Below are positions 53,528-62,526 of a stretch of DNA of 64,000 nt, piece after piece. The DNA is taken from NCBI RefSeq assembly GCF_900187065.1, contig NZ_LT906483.1, positions 4,836,001 to 4,900,000 of the forward strand. The letters run 5' to 3'. Position 1 is the stretch's first letter; each line of letters begins with the position of its first letter. The translations under genes and the position numbers were made by a program. The notes under the pieces were generated by a model that worked only from the letters and a program-made list of their open reading frames with translations, ran no database searches and had not been told where the DNA came from. Source of the stretch: Mycolicibacterium thermoresistibile (GTDB taxonomy: Bacteria > Actinomycetota > Actinomycetes > Mycobacteriales > Mycobacteriaceae).

Positions 53528-54751
53528 TCACGCGACCTGGCTGACGTGGGCGGCCGATTCGCCGATGGTGGCCTCGGCGTCGGCGCCGATCATGGTGCGC
53601 AGCAACTTCTGGTGCTGACGGCGGCCCCGCTGGTCGGCCCGCTCCAGCCCGCCCGGCAGGGTCAGCGCGGCCACGCTGCGGGCGAGGTTGAGCGGCAGCC
53701 GCAGCATCGGGTACCAGGGCGGTGCGTAGTACGGCAGCCCGAGCTCGCGCACCGTGCGCGGGCCCAGGAACGCGCTGGCGATCGACAGGTGCTGAGCCCT
53801 CGCGAACCGGCGCCGCAACCCGGGCAGGGTGTCGTAATGCCAGCGCAGCGGGTCATCGACCATGGGTGCGGCCAGTTGCCGGCTGGACTCGTCGGGTTCG
53901 GCGAGCGCGGAGAGGGTGTGCGCCAGCACCCGGATGGCGTCCCGGAAGTTCCGCGGCAGCCACCGGTCCTCCACGCCCATCAGCCAGCCGACGTAGCGGG
54001 TGAGGTGGGCGACGGCGTCGTACTCCGACGGGGAGAGCACCACCCCCATTCCGATGGCCCCGACCGCGGGCGCCACCAGGGCGCCGACCAGGGTTGCGGC
54101 CATGTCGGTCTGGTTGATCGGCACACCCCATTCGTCGGCGCGCCAGTCCGGCATGGCCGACACGTGACGACGCACGAACGAGTGGATCAACCGCACCCGG
54201 AGGGTGGATCGGTAACCGACCCCGAGCGGTTCGAGCCCGCCTTCGGCGATGACGTCCAGGGCCCACTGCATGGTTTCGGCGAACCGCTTGTTGGAGCCCT
54301 TCTCCAGCGCGCCGGTGCGCAGCAGCGTCTTGTTGAAGCCGGAGAACTGGTAGCCGCCCAGCAGGGATACGTCGCGGGCGATGTACATGCCGTCGGCGCC
54401 GCCGCGGCGCAACGCGCGTTGACCCTTGCGCACGACATCGAGGTCAACCCAATCCGGCAGCGGTTCATAGGTTTCGAAAAACCCGCGGAGGAGCTCCGGG
54501 GCGTCCGGGACGCTCTGGATGCCGTCGCTGAGCGCGCGGTCGAACAGCATGCGCGCCTGCTCCGTCCCGGTGGCGACCATCCACTCGACCACCCGGTCCA
54601 TCGGCTCGTCACCGACGGTGAGCCGCTCGCCGAGCAGCTGCCACTGCTGCGGTGTGGGGTTCTTGATCGCGAGGGCTGTCGCGGTGGCGCGCACACCGGC
54701 CGGGATCGGCCGCGGCCGGTCCGGGTGGCGTGTCGGAATGGGCACGCCCAT
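53528..54751 (-). CDS. MpaB-family oxygenase (DUF2236), second paralogue
   Basis: 407 aa from the ATG at 54749-54751, directly after a GAGGAGGAATTCC ribosome-binding site; the frame runs 16 codons further into the operator region. It shares the family His motif (LRVRLIHSFVRRHVSAMPDW) and the region MGVVLSPSEYDAVAHLTRYVGWLMG with related DUF2236 proteins. It is separated by 86 nt from the other MpaB gene on the same strand. It is divergent from the PLP aminotransferase with an inverted repeat in between. Confidence 0.87.
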   Translation of the reverse strand: MGVPIPTRHPDRPRPIPAGVRATATALAIKNPTPQQWQLLGERLTVGDEPMDRVVEWMVATGTEQARMLFDRALSDGIQSVPDAPELLRGFFETYEPLPDWVDLDVVRKGQRALRRGGADGMYIARDVSLLGGYQFSGFNKTLLRTGALEKGSNKRFAETMQWALDVIAEGGLEPLGVGYRSTLRVRLIHSFVRRHVSAMPDWRADEWGVPINQTDMAATLVGALVAPAVGAIGMGVVLSPSEYDAVAHLTRYVGWLMGVEDRWLPRNFRDAIRVLAHTLSALAEPDESSRQLAAPMVDDPLRWHYDTLPGLRRRFARAQHLSIASAFLGPRTVRELGLPYYAPPWYPMLRLPLNLARSVAALTLPGGLERADQRGRRQHQKLLRTMIGADAEATIGESAAHVSQVA

Positions 54752-54774
54752 GGAATTCCTCCTCGACCCCCCCC

Positions 54775-54798
54775 TGTTGACAACATGTGTAGTCAACA
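54775..54798. promoter_or_regulatory. Inverted repeat between divergent MpaB and aminotransferase genes
   Basis: TGTTGAC and GTCAACA arms separated by 10 nt (54775-54781 and 54792-54798). It lies in the AT-rich centre of the 93-nt divergent region, 24 nt from one start and 46 nt from the other, so it could act as a shared operator. TTGACA/TTGACT inside it could also serve as -35 elements. Confidence 0.55.
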
Positions 54799-54844
54799 TA
54801 AGGTCGGTGTTCGGCGGCTGTCAACGAAGCATCGAGGTCCTCCC

Positions 54845-56068
54845 ATGGCACCCAGCGCACCGGTCGCGAACCCGCTGGAACAGTTGACTCTCGAGCAACT
54901 GCGGCTCCGGACGAGCATGAAGTGGCGGGTGCATCCACCGGATGTGCTGCCGCTGTGGGTGGCCGAGATGGATGTGCCGTTGGCCGACCCCATCGCCGAG
55001 GCGCTCACCACCGCCGTGGCGCGCGGGGACACCGGATATGCGGCCGGAGCGCGCCGGTACGCCGAAGCCTTCGCCGGGTTCGCGGCGCGCCGCTGGGGAT
55101 GGTCCGGGCCGGCGGCCGAGCACACCGCGATCGTGCCGGACGTGATGCTCGGGATCGTCGAGGTCTTGAAGCTGATCACCGACCCCGGGGACGCGGTGGT
55201 CGTCAACGCGCCGGTCTACCCGCCGTTCTATGCGTTCGTCACGCACGCCGGACGCTGCGTGGTCGAGGCACGGCTCGGCGCCGACGGCCGGATCGACCCG
55301 GCGTCGCTGGAGGCGGCGTTCGGCACCGCCGCCGGGATCGGCGACCGGGCGGCCTATCTGTTGTGCAGTCCGCACAATCCGACCGGCGCCGTGCACACCG
55401 CGGACGAACTCGCGCACGTCGCAGCGCTGGCGAGCCGGTATGGGGTGCGGGTGATCTCCGACGAGATCCATGCGCCGCTGGTCCTGCCGGGCGCGAGTTT
55501 CACACCGTACTTGAGCGTCCCGGGCGCCGAGGACGCCTTCGCTGTCACCTCGGCGTCGAAGGCGTGGAATCTCGCCGGCCTCAAGGCCGGGCTCGTGATC
55601 GCCGGCCCCGACGCGGCGGCCGACCTGGACCGGATGCCCGAGGAGGTCAGCCACGGTCCCAGCCATCTCGGTGTGATCGCCCACACCGTCTCCTTCGCTG
55701 AGGGTGAGCCGTGGCTGGATGCGCTGCTGGCCGGCTTGGCGGCGAACCGCGACCTGTTGGGCCGGCTGCTCGCCGAGCGGCTGCCGCTCGTCGGCTACAC
55801 ACCACCGCAGGGCACCTACCTGGCCTGGCTGGACTGCCGCCGGCTCGGGCTGGACGAAGCCGGTGGCGGTGACGGTCCCGGCATCGTGTCCGAACTGGCC
55901 GGCCCGGCGCGGGTGTTTCTCGATCAGGCGCGGGTTGCGCTGAGCTCCGGGCACGTGTTCGGTTCCGGCGGCGCCGGTCATGTCCGGCTGAACTTCGCCA
56001 CCTCGCAGGCCATCCTCACCGAGGCGATCACCCGGATGAGCACGGTGCGGGCCGCCCGATGCGAGTGA
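54845..56068 (+). CDS. PLP-dependent aminotransferase, MalY/PatB (cystathionine beta-lyase) type
   Basis: 407 aa from the ATG at 54845 with CGAGG upstream. MKWRVHPPDVLPLWVAEMD at the start, LLCSPHNPTGAVH, ISDEIHAPLVLPG and the PLP-Lys region TSASKAWNLAGLKAGL are the hallmarks of the MalY/PatB subgroup of fold-type I enzymes. These cleave cystathionine to homocysteine. The 3' end overlaps the next gene by 10 nt, suggesting translational coupling. Substrate within the group is not certain. Confidence 0.92.
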   Translation: MAPSAPVANPLEQLTLEQLRLRTSMKWRVHPPDVLPLWVAEMDVPLADPIAEALTTAVARGDTGYAAGARRYAEAFAGFAARRWGWSGPAAEHTAIVPDVMLGIVEVLKLITDPGDAVVVNAPVYPPFYAFVTHAGRCVVEARLGADGRIDPASLEAAFGTAAGIGDRAAYLLCSPHNPTGAVHTADELAHVAALASRYGVRVISDEIHAPLVLPGASFTPYLSVPGAEDAFAVTSASKAWNLAGLKAGLVIAGPDAAADLDRMPEEVSHGPSHLGVIAHTVSFAEGEPWLDALLAGLAANRDLLGRLLAERLPLVGYTPPQGTYLAWLDCRRLGLDEAGGGDGPGIVSELAGPARVFLDQARVALSSGHVFGSGGAGHVRLNFATSQAILTEAITRMSTVRAARCE

Positions 56069-57573
56069 CGCCGCGGTCCCTCCGGGTGTGCATCGCAGCT
56101 CTTGTGCTGGCCGCGGCGGTGTCCTGCGGTGCCGTTCCCGCGCCCGATCGGGTTCCGAGCCCGACGGCTTCTCCGGTACCGGCTCCTGCTTCGGATCCTG
56201 CTCCGGCCGGGGCGGCGGAGCGGATCGCCGCTGCGCGGTACGACTTCGGGCCGGTGATCGGGCAGGTGGACGATGCGGTCGCGGTGCGCCGGCTGCCGGG
56301 GGCGGTGGTGCAGATCGGCCACGCCGGCGAGGTGGTCTTCCGGCAGGCGTTCGGCTCTCGAAAACTCGCCGGTGAGCCGGGACCGACCGGCGAGCCCACG
56401 CCGGCCGAGCCGATGACCGAGGACACCATGTTCGACCTGGCCTCGTTGACGAAGAGCCTGGCGACCACGGTGGCGGTGCTGCAGCTCGCCGAGCAGGGCC
56501 GGCTGCGGGTCGATGATCCGGTGCAGAGCCATCTTCCGGAGTTCAACCCACAGCACGACCCGCGCCGGGCCCGGGTGACGCTGCGGATGCTGCTCACGCA
56601 CACGTCCGGGATCGCCGGGGACCTGAGCCTGGACGGGCCGTGGGGGCTGGACCGGCCCGACAAGGCCGAAGGGGTGCGCCGCGCGCTCGGGGCGTGGGTG
56701 GTGCACGAACCCGGCCGACTCTTCCACTACTCCGACATCGGTTTCATCCTGCTGGGCGCGATCGTCGAGAAGCTCACCGGCGAGCCACTGGACGTCTATG
56801 TGACCGAGAACGTGTTCGCACCCTTGGGGATGGCCGACACCCGCTATCTGCCGGTGTCGAAGGCGTGCGGGCCGATCCGGATGGTCGGGAACGCGGTCGT
56901 GGAAGACGAATCCGCCGAGCCCACACCCTGCGGTGAGGACAGGTGGAGCACATCGTTGCGGGCGCGCATCGCGCCGACGTCCTGCGACGGCGACACCCCG
57001 GACCTCAACCCGCACCGCGGGCGGCTGCTCCGCGGCACGGTGCACGACCCCACAGCGCGCCGCATGGGCGGGGTCTCCGGCAGCGCCGGGGTGTTCTCGA
57101 CCGCGGCGGACGTCGGCAGCTACGCGCAGGCGCTGCTCGACCGCCTCGCCGGACGGCCGAGCCGGTTTCCGCTGCGCCGCTCGACACTGCAGATGATGAC
57201 GTCACCACAACAACCCGGCCACGCTCCGGGACAGCTGGATGTGGCGAACAAGGCCGCCCGGGAGGCGGTGCTATCTGCGTCGGACGATCCCCTGCTGGCG
57301 CCGGACTATCCGGCGGTCCCGGGCCGAGATCTGCGCGGGTTCGGCTGGGACATCGACACCAATCAGTCCCGGCCGCGCGGCAGCGTCTTCCCGGTCGGCA
57401 GCTTCGGGCACACCGGCTTCACCGGGGTGACGCTGTGGATCGACCCGGGCTCGGACACCTACGTGGTCGTGCTCGCGAACGTGATTCACCAGCCGGGCGG
57501 CCCACCCGTGGCGCCGCTGAGCGGCCGGGTCGCCACGCTCGCGGCCCGGGCGCTGCATCTGTACGGAACCTAG
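56059..57573 (+). CDS. Serine beta-lactamase-family lipoprotein (esterase/PBP-like)
   Basis: 504 aa. The lipobox AAVSC gives a lipid-anchored Cys23, followed by a Pro-rich linker. The class C beta-lactamase-like domain has the catalytic FDLASLTKSLATT (S-x-x-K), FHYSDIGFILLGA (Y-x-N/Y-S-D form) and GSFGHTGFTGVT (H-x-G). Long members of this family are usually esterases or D-Ala peptidases. An insertion around 290-340 contains two cysteines (KACGP and PTPCGED). Starts inside the preceding aminotransferase gene (10-nt overlap). Confidence 0.9.
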   Translation: MRVTPRSLRVCIAALVLAAAVSCGAVPAPDRVPSPTASPVPAPASDPAPAGAAERIAAARYDFGPVIGQVDDAVAVRRLPGAVVQIGHAGEVVFRQAFGSRKLAGEPGPTGEPTPAEPMTEDTMFDLASLTKSLATTVAVLQLAEQGRLRVDDPVQSHLPEFNPQHDPRRARVTLRMLLTHTSGIAGDLSLDGPWGLDRPDKAEGVRRALGAWVVHEPGRLFHYSDIGFILLGAIVEKLTGEPLDVYVTENVFAPLGMADTRYLPVSKACGPIRMVGNAVVEDESAEPTPCGEDRWSTSLRARIAPTSCDGDTPDLNPHRGRLLRGTVHDPTARRMGGVSGSAGVFSTAADVGSYAQALLDRLAGRPSRFPLRRSTLQMMTSPQQPGHAPGQLDVANKAAREAVLSASDDPLLAPDYPAVPGRDLRGFGWDIDTNQSRPRGSVFPVGSFGHTGFTGVTLWIDPGSDTYVVVLANVIHQPGGPPVAPLSGRVATLAARALHLYGT

Positions 57574-57605
57574 ACCCGTACCCGCGCACCCGCGCGGCAA
57601 CACCT

Positions 57606-57627
57606 TTAACACAATTCACTTTGTTAA
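57606..57627. promoter_or_regulatory. AT-rich imperfect inverted repeat before the DUF1906 gene
   Basis: TTAACACAA and TTTGTTAAC arms flank TTCAC in an AT-rich island, 43 nt before the start codon. Could be a promoter/operator. Confidence 0.4.
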
Positions 57628-57669
57628 CATCGCGCGATGCGGGATGCTCCCGAGGAGTCTGATCTGTCG

Positions 57670-58443
57670 ATGTCTCGGTCGATATCCCGGCGTGACGCGC
57701 TGCGCTTCGCCGCCGGAGCAGCGCTGGCCGGCATGGGCGCGGCGGCAGCGGGTTCCGGTGCGCCGTCAGCGTCGGCGGCACCTCCCACGCTGATCGATTT
57801 CGCCATGCGGCAGATCCCGCCCGAGGCCATCCGGGCTGCGGGGCATGCCGGCGTGATCAACTACGTGTCCACATCCCGGCCGGGTTCGAACTTCGGGGCC
57901 AAGCCGATCACGCTGCCCTACGCCAAGGCGCTCACCGCCGCGGGGCTGGTCATCGTCAGCAACTACCAGTACGGCAAGCCCGGCGGCACCGCACCGTCGG
58001 ACTTCACCCGGGGGTTCGCCGGGGGTGTCGCCGACGCCCGCACCGGCTGGCACCACCACACCGCCGCCGGTGGCGGGCAGAGCGCGCCGATCTACTTCAG
58101 CGTCGACGACGACATCGATCGCCACACCTGGAACACGCTGGCACTGCCGTGGTTTCGCGGAATCAACTCCGTTCTCGGCGTACAGCGCACCGGTGTGTAC
58201 GGGGGAATCAACGTGGTGCAGTGGGCCATCGAGGACGGCGTCATCGGGTTCTCGCGGGTGCAGGGCCGCCGGTGGGCGTGGCAGACCCGGTCCTGGTCGC
58301 GCGGACAGATCCACCCGGCCGCGGTGCTCTACCAGCGCATCATCGACACCCCGTCGAATCCCGGACCGGTGGTCGGCGGAATCCGCGTCGACGTCAACGA
58401 CGTGCTGGCCGCCGACGTCGGGCAGTGGAACCTGCACCCCTGA
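57670..58443 (+). CDS. Tat-exported DUF1906 glycoside-hydrolase-like protein (Rv2525c-like)
   Basis: 257 aa from the ATG at 57670 (an ATG 11 codons earlier precedes the Tat signal and is less likely). A twin-arginine signal SISRRDALRFAAGAALAG is followed by the DUF1906 TIM-barrel: VINYVSTSRPGSNFGAKPIT, APIYFSVDDDID and TGVYGGINVVQWA. M. tuberculosis Rv2525c is a Tat substrate of this family linked to cell-wall metabolism. The frame continues open for 46 codons after the TGA (see findings). Confidence 0.9.
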   Translation: MSRSISRRDALRFAAGAALAGMGAAAAGSGAPSASAAPPTLIDFAMRQIPPEAIRAAGHAGVINYVSTSRPGSNFGAKPITLPYAKALTAAGLVIVSNYQYGKPGGTAPSDFTRGFAGGVADARTGWHHHTAAGGGQSAPIYFSVDDDIDRHTWNTLALPWFRGINSVLGVQRTGVYGGINVVQWAIEDGVIGFSRVQGRRWAWQTRSWSRGQIHPAAVLYQRIIDTPSNPGPVVGGIRVDVNDVLAADVGQWNLHP

Positions 58444-58655
58444 GACCGGAGTTCGTCGCCGGCCACCGACGTCGGCCTGCAGACAGAGCAGCAGCGTCAC
58501 GCGATGGCCCAGCTGCTGATCGACCACCTGGGTGTGAACACGACCGATACCGCGAAGCGCCGTCGGAGCCCTCGCAAACGTTGACCCCGGCAGAAGCGGC
58601 GTCTTGTGTACCTCGGCCCGAGTTGGGACGACGCCGCCGTTGCCGACCTCGAAGA

Positions 58656-59567
58656 TCAGCGCTGTCCCACGTGTCGATGCAGGAAGTCGATCTGATCGGA
58701 CACGATCTTTTCGAAGTGTGGCTCGAGATAGGGCTCGAAGTGCCTGCAGTCGTACACCAGGGCCTCACCACGAGGTATGCGACGAGCCACCCTGAGCGCC
58801 TTGTCCATTGGTGTCACATCGTCGTACCTCGCGACCTGGATGAGCGTGGGTGCGGTGATCCGCGACGCATACCGGCCCGGTGAGTAGAACGGTACGCGCA
58901 ACGCGATGCGGGCAGCCACGTTGTTCTCGGTGAAGAGCTTCTCCCGATGATCAGCGGCCATCTGCTCGACGAGATCCATCGCCCCCGGGGAGGTCATCAT
59001 GGCCAGTTCGCCCGGTCGACCGACGGCCGCCGTGCGGTGTGGTTCCGCGCCGAACCACGCACCTACCTGATCGCGAACGCCGGCGAGGAACAACCGGCTC
59101 ACCAACCCTATCGGCTGGGCGAACGCCGACGCGGGCCCGTCGACATGGGGCACCTGCGCGATCCCCGCGGCCAGTTCGTGGTCGTGGGCCAGCAGATGCA
59201 GCACGTGTCCTCCACCGAACGACGATCCCCACGCCACCAACCGGGTGGTGTCCACACTGTCGAGGCTACGCGCGTAGGAGACCGCGGCCCGCCAATCCGC
59301 TTGCTGAGCTTTGATATCCAGGATCCGACGGGGTTCGCCGTCGGAGGCCCCCCAGAACCGGTAGTCGAACACCAGGACCGCATAGCCGGCCCGGGCGAAG
59401 CGGTCGGCGTAGGCATCGAGGCGCAACTCCCGGAAAGCGGCGAATCCGTGAGCCATTACGACAAGCGGCGGATTCTGCACCCCGTCGGGCCGGTAGAGCC
59501 ACGCAGCACAGCGGTCCCCTTCGGAGATGAAGGTGGTGTCGTGCCGGACGTAGGTGTGTTCAGCCAT
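58656..59567 (-). CDS. Alpha/beta hydrolase
   Basis: 303 aa. LVVMAHGFAAFRELRLDAYA forms the oxyanion region, VAWGSSFGGGHVLHLLAH the nucleophile elbow (Ser in G-x-S-x-G-G), VARYDDVTPMD carries the acid and DCRHFEPY the catalytic His. The layout is that of dienelactone-hydrolase/peptidase-like esterases. It follows the PucR gene by 47 nt on the same strand and may be part of the same catabolic unit. Substrate unknown. Confidence 0.9.
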   Translation of the reverse strand: MAEHTYVRHDTTFISEGDRCAAWLYRPDGVQNPPLVVMAHGFAAFRELRLDAYADRFARAGYAVLVFDYRFWGASDGEPRRILDIKAQQADWRAAVSYARSLDSVDTTRLVAWGSSFGGGHVLHLLAHDHELAAGIAQVPHVDGPASAFAQPIGLVSRLFLAGVRDQVGAWFGAEPHRTAAVGRPGELAMMTSPGAMDLVEQMAADHREKLFTENNVAARIALRVPFYSPGRYASRITAPTLIQVARYDDVTPMDKALRVARRIPRGEALVYDCRHFEPYLEPHFEKIVSDQIDFLHRHVGQR

Positions 59568-59614
59568 ACCTCTCCCCTGAATGATTTCCGGAGCCTATAC
59601 CCCGGCAGGGCCTT

Positions 59615-60901
59615 CTAATCCGCGGGTTGCAGCACGGCCTGCTGGAAATGCCTGCAGGCCAGCAGCGCCAGTTCGACTTCAAGGCGATCCTCGCCGATCG
59701 GTCGGGCCCGGCGTTCGACCGCGCGGTTCACCCGGTACCGAACCGAGTTCGGGTGCAGCAGAAGCCTCTCGGCTGCGGCAGTGTAGCTCGACCCGACGTG
59801 AAGGAAGACGAGAAGGGTCTCCCGGAGCCGTGCATCGTTGGCGGTGTCGCTTGCGAGAGGCCCGAGGGTGTCGAGCACCCATCGACGGGTGTCCGCGAGA
59901 TTCTCCGTCAGCAGCGCGCTGACGGAGATTCCGTAGTCGTCCGCGGCGGTGATGCGGGGCGGGATCGCCGACGCGGCAGCGACTTTTCGGGCGTCTCGTG
60001 CGCGGCGGTGCGAACGGCGGAAACCTTCCAGTCCGTCGTCCACGGTTCCCAGTGCGACATGAACACCGTTGTCGGCGGTTTCCGCGAGTTCCCGGATCGT
60101 GCGCACGGGCTCGGTGACCACGTGATTGATTGCCAGCCAGGCCCAGCCGCTGACGGTGTCCTCAGCGACGAACAGCGGGGTGTTGCGCAGCTGAAATGCT
60201 TCGGCGACCGCGCGGGCGAACCGCTCCAGCCGCAGCAGTTCACCACCCGGGAGATCGCTGCGGGTCATCCACAGGACCAGCGCGAGGTGGCGGCCCCGCA
60301 GGGGATAGCCCAGGGCAGCCGACGCGGTGTCGATGTCAATCGGTTCGTCGCTGTCCAGGATTTCACGGACCCTCACCGCGCGGATGTTGTTGCGGTGCTC
60401 CAGCCACCGTTCTCGCTCGGTGTCGTAGGTGTCGGAAACCTGCTGGGATATCCAGTCGATGTACGCGAAGGAGGTGCTGGAGATCCTCTCGTAGACGGAG
60501 AGCCTGAGATCCGGGTCGAGTTCGGTTTCCCTGACCTCCCGGAGGATCCGCTCCAGCATCTCCTGCTGGCCGAGACGGTAGGCCCGGATGAGGGCACTGA
60601 GCGCGATGCCGTGCTGGGCGGCGCGCCGGGCGTACTCGAGGGCGGCGGTGGGGGGTTCGACGCGGTCGAGGTCGATGCCGTAGCGAATGACGGTGAGGAC
60701 GGTTTCGACGTTGCCGGCGACGCTGGAGCGCAACAGTTCGACAAGGCGGGGATCGCTGCGCAGCTCGTCGATGTCGGCGAGGATGCGTCGCTGGATGCGT
60801 TCGACGTCCTCGCCGGAGTTCTCCAGCAGCCGGTCCACGATGAGCGCGACCGTCGAGCTTATGTCGTCAGCGTTGTATCCGGACACCACCACAGGCTGCA
60901 C
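59615..60901 (-). CDS. PucR/CdaR-family transcriptional regulator
   Basis: 428 aa. An N-terminal helical sensory region (to about 170) is followed by a GGDEF-like domain (RRGL-type folding, containing GGELLRLERFARAVAEAF and NGVHVALGTVDDGLEGFRRSH) and a C-terminal HTH_30 (VGSSYTAAAERLLLHPNSVRYRVNR). Such regulators usually activate adjacent catabolic genes. It is divergent from the FadD gene over 119 nt containing a symmetrical site. Confidence 0.92.
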   Translation of the reverse strand: MQPVVVSGYNADDISSTVALIVDRLLENSGEDVERIQRRILADIDELRSDPRLVELLRSSVAGNVETVLTVIRYGIDLDRVEPPTAALEYARRAAQHGIALSALIRAYRLGQQEMLERILREVRETELDPDLRLSVYERISSTSFAYIDWISQQVSDTYDTERERWLEHRNNIRAVRVREILDSDEPIDIDTASAALGYPLRGRHLALVLWMTRSDLPGGELLRLERFARAVAEAFQLRNTPLFVAEDTVSGWAWLAINHVVTEPVRTIRELAETADNGVHVALGTVDDGLEGFRRSHRRARDARKVAAASAIPPRITAADDYGISVSALLTENLADTRRWVLDTLGPLASDTANDARLRETLLVFLHVGSSYTAAAERLLLHPNSVRYRVNRAVERRARPIGEDRLEVELALLACRHFQQAVLQPAD

Positions 60902-60934
60902 TCTAGCGATTCTTCCTGCTGCTTATCAGAAGTC

Positions 60935-60953
60935 TTTGTATTCTGGATACAAA
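60935..60953. promoter_or_regulatory. Symmetrical operator between pucR and fadD
   Basis: TTTGTAT-TCTGG-ATACAAA, perfect 7-bp arms, in the middle of the 119-nt divergent region; likely binding site of the PucR-type regulator. Confidence 0.65.
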
Positions 60954-61020
60954 CCCGCTGACGTGGTTCGTCGCCTGCGCACAGTGTGGCCGCTGTCGCC
61001 TCTCCCTACTGTCTCTGGCC

Positions 61021-62499
61021 ATGTTGTCGCAGTCTGTGCACTTGGTGTCCCTGCCCGATCAGCGTGCCGCTTCGGCCCCGGCGGCGCCCTGCCTGGCGGA
61101 CGACACTGTGGCACTGAGCAACGCCGAGTTCCGACACGCGGTCGACTCCGCCGCCGCCGTCCTACGCGGACACGGCGTCGGCGCCGGCGACGTCGTCGCG
61201 GTGATGCTTCCCAACACGGTCGATCTGGTGGTGACGCTGTTCGCGGCCTGGCGACTGGGAGCGGCGGTCACACCGTTGAATCCCGCACTGTCGGTCGACG
61301 AGTCCGCCTACCAGATCGCTGACGCCGGGGCGAAGGTTCTCGTCGCCGGCGGAAACCTACCCGCGCCCGCGACTCCGGTGGTGCGCCCGGCCGATCTGAA
61401 GACCGGGCACGGCCCGGTCGAGGTCGCGCCCCCGGCCGACGACCGCCTGGCGCTGCTCATCTACACCAGCGGGACGACGGGCCGGCCCAAAGGCGTGATG
61501 CTCGACCACGCGAACATCGCCGCGATGTGCGCGTCGATCATCGAGGCCAACGAACTCACCTCAGCCGACAGCAGCCTGCTGATCCTGCCGCTGTTCCACG
61601 TCAACGGGATCGTGGTCGGAACGCTGTCGCCCCTGATCGCCGGCGGTCACGTCACCATCGCCGGGCGCTTCGACCCCCGCACCTTCTTCGACCGCGTCCG
61701 CCGCAGCCGGCCGACATACTTCTCCGCCGTGCCGACGATCTACACGAAGCTGCTCGAACTCCCCGAGGATCCCACCGTCGACACCTCGAGCCTGCGGTTC
61801 GCCGCATGCGGAGCCGCCCCCGCCAGCGCCGAACTGCTGCAACGCTTCGAGCAGCGGTACGGCGTCCCGATCATCGAGGGCTACGGGTTGTCGGAAGGCA
61901 CCTGTGTGAGCACCGCCAACCCCCTGAGGGGTCCCCGCAAGCCGGGCACCGTCGGACTGCCGCTGCCCGGTCAGCAGGTCCGCATCGTGGACGCGGAGGG
62001 ACGCACGCTGGGCGCCAACGAGATCGGCGAAGTTCTGATCGCCGGGCCGACGGTGATGCGGGGCTATCTCAACCGGCCCGAGGAGACCGCGAAGACCCTC
62101 GTCGACGGCTGGCTGCGCACCGGCGACATCGGTTATCTGGACGACGACGGGTATCTCGTGCTCGTCGACCGCGCCAAGGACATGATCATCCGCGGCGGCG
62201 AGAACATCTACCCCAAGGAGATCGAGGCGGTCGCCCACCGACTGCCGGAGATCTCCGAGGTGGCCGTCGTCGGCCGGCCCCACCCGCTCTACGGCGAGGT
62301 GCCGGTGATGTACGTCGCCGCCGCACCGGGAGCGGTGGTCGACACCGACGCGGTGCGGCGCCACCTCGCCGTATCTCTTGCGAAATACAAACAGCCCGTA
62401 GCGATCAGGGTTCTCGACGTGCTTCCCAAGAACGCCGTCGGAAAGATCGACAAGCCCGCCATCCGCACGTTGGACGCCACCGCCACGCAGACCGCCTGA
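61021..62499 (+). CDS. Acyl-CoA synthetase (FadD family)
   Basis: 492 aa. Complete ANL enzyme: LLIYTSGTTGRPKGVMLDH, YGLSEGTCVSTANP, GWLRTGDIGYLDDDGYLVLVDRAKDMI and the C-terminal PKNAVGKIDKPAIR with the catalytic Lys. It is of the short FadD/ligase type. Next to a PucR regulator and a DUF3556 membrane protein, it probably activates a fatty or aromatic acid for catabolism. The next gene starts 27 nt downstream, so the two are co-transcribed. Confidence 0.93.
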   Translation: MLSQSVHLVSLPDQRAASAPAAPCLADDTVALSNAEFRHAVDSAAAVLRGHGVGAGDVVAVMLPNTVDLVVTLFAAWRLGAAVTPLNPALSVDESAYQIADAGAKVLVAGGNLPAPATPVVRPADLKTGHGPVEVAPPADDRLALLIYTSGTTGRPKGVMLDHANIAAMCASIIEANELTSADSSLLILPLFHVNGIVVGTLSPLIAGGHVTIAGRFDPRTFFDRVRRSRPTYFSAVPTIYTKLLELPEDPTVDTSSLRFAACGAAPASAELLQRFEQRYGVPIIEGYGLSEGTCVSTANPLRGPRKPGTVGLPLPGQQVRIVDAEGRTLGANEIGEVLIAGPTVMRGYLNRPEETAKTLVDGWLRTGDIGYLDDDGYLVLVDRAKDMIIRGGENIYPKEIEAVAHRLPEISEVAVVGRPHPLYGEVPVMYVAAAPGAVVDTDAVRRHLAVSLAKYKQPVAIRVLDVLPKNAVGKIDKPAIRTLDATATQTA

Positions 62500-62526
62500 C
62501 CCTGTGCCGAAAGGACACCAGTCGAG

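Noticed and set aside
53435..54844. Plus-strand open frame fused in front of the PLP aminotransferase
   Set aside because: Antisense to the second MpaB gene; the aminotransferase starts at 54845 with its own ribosome-binding site.
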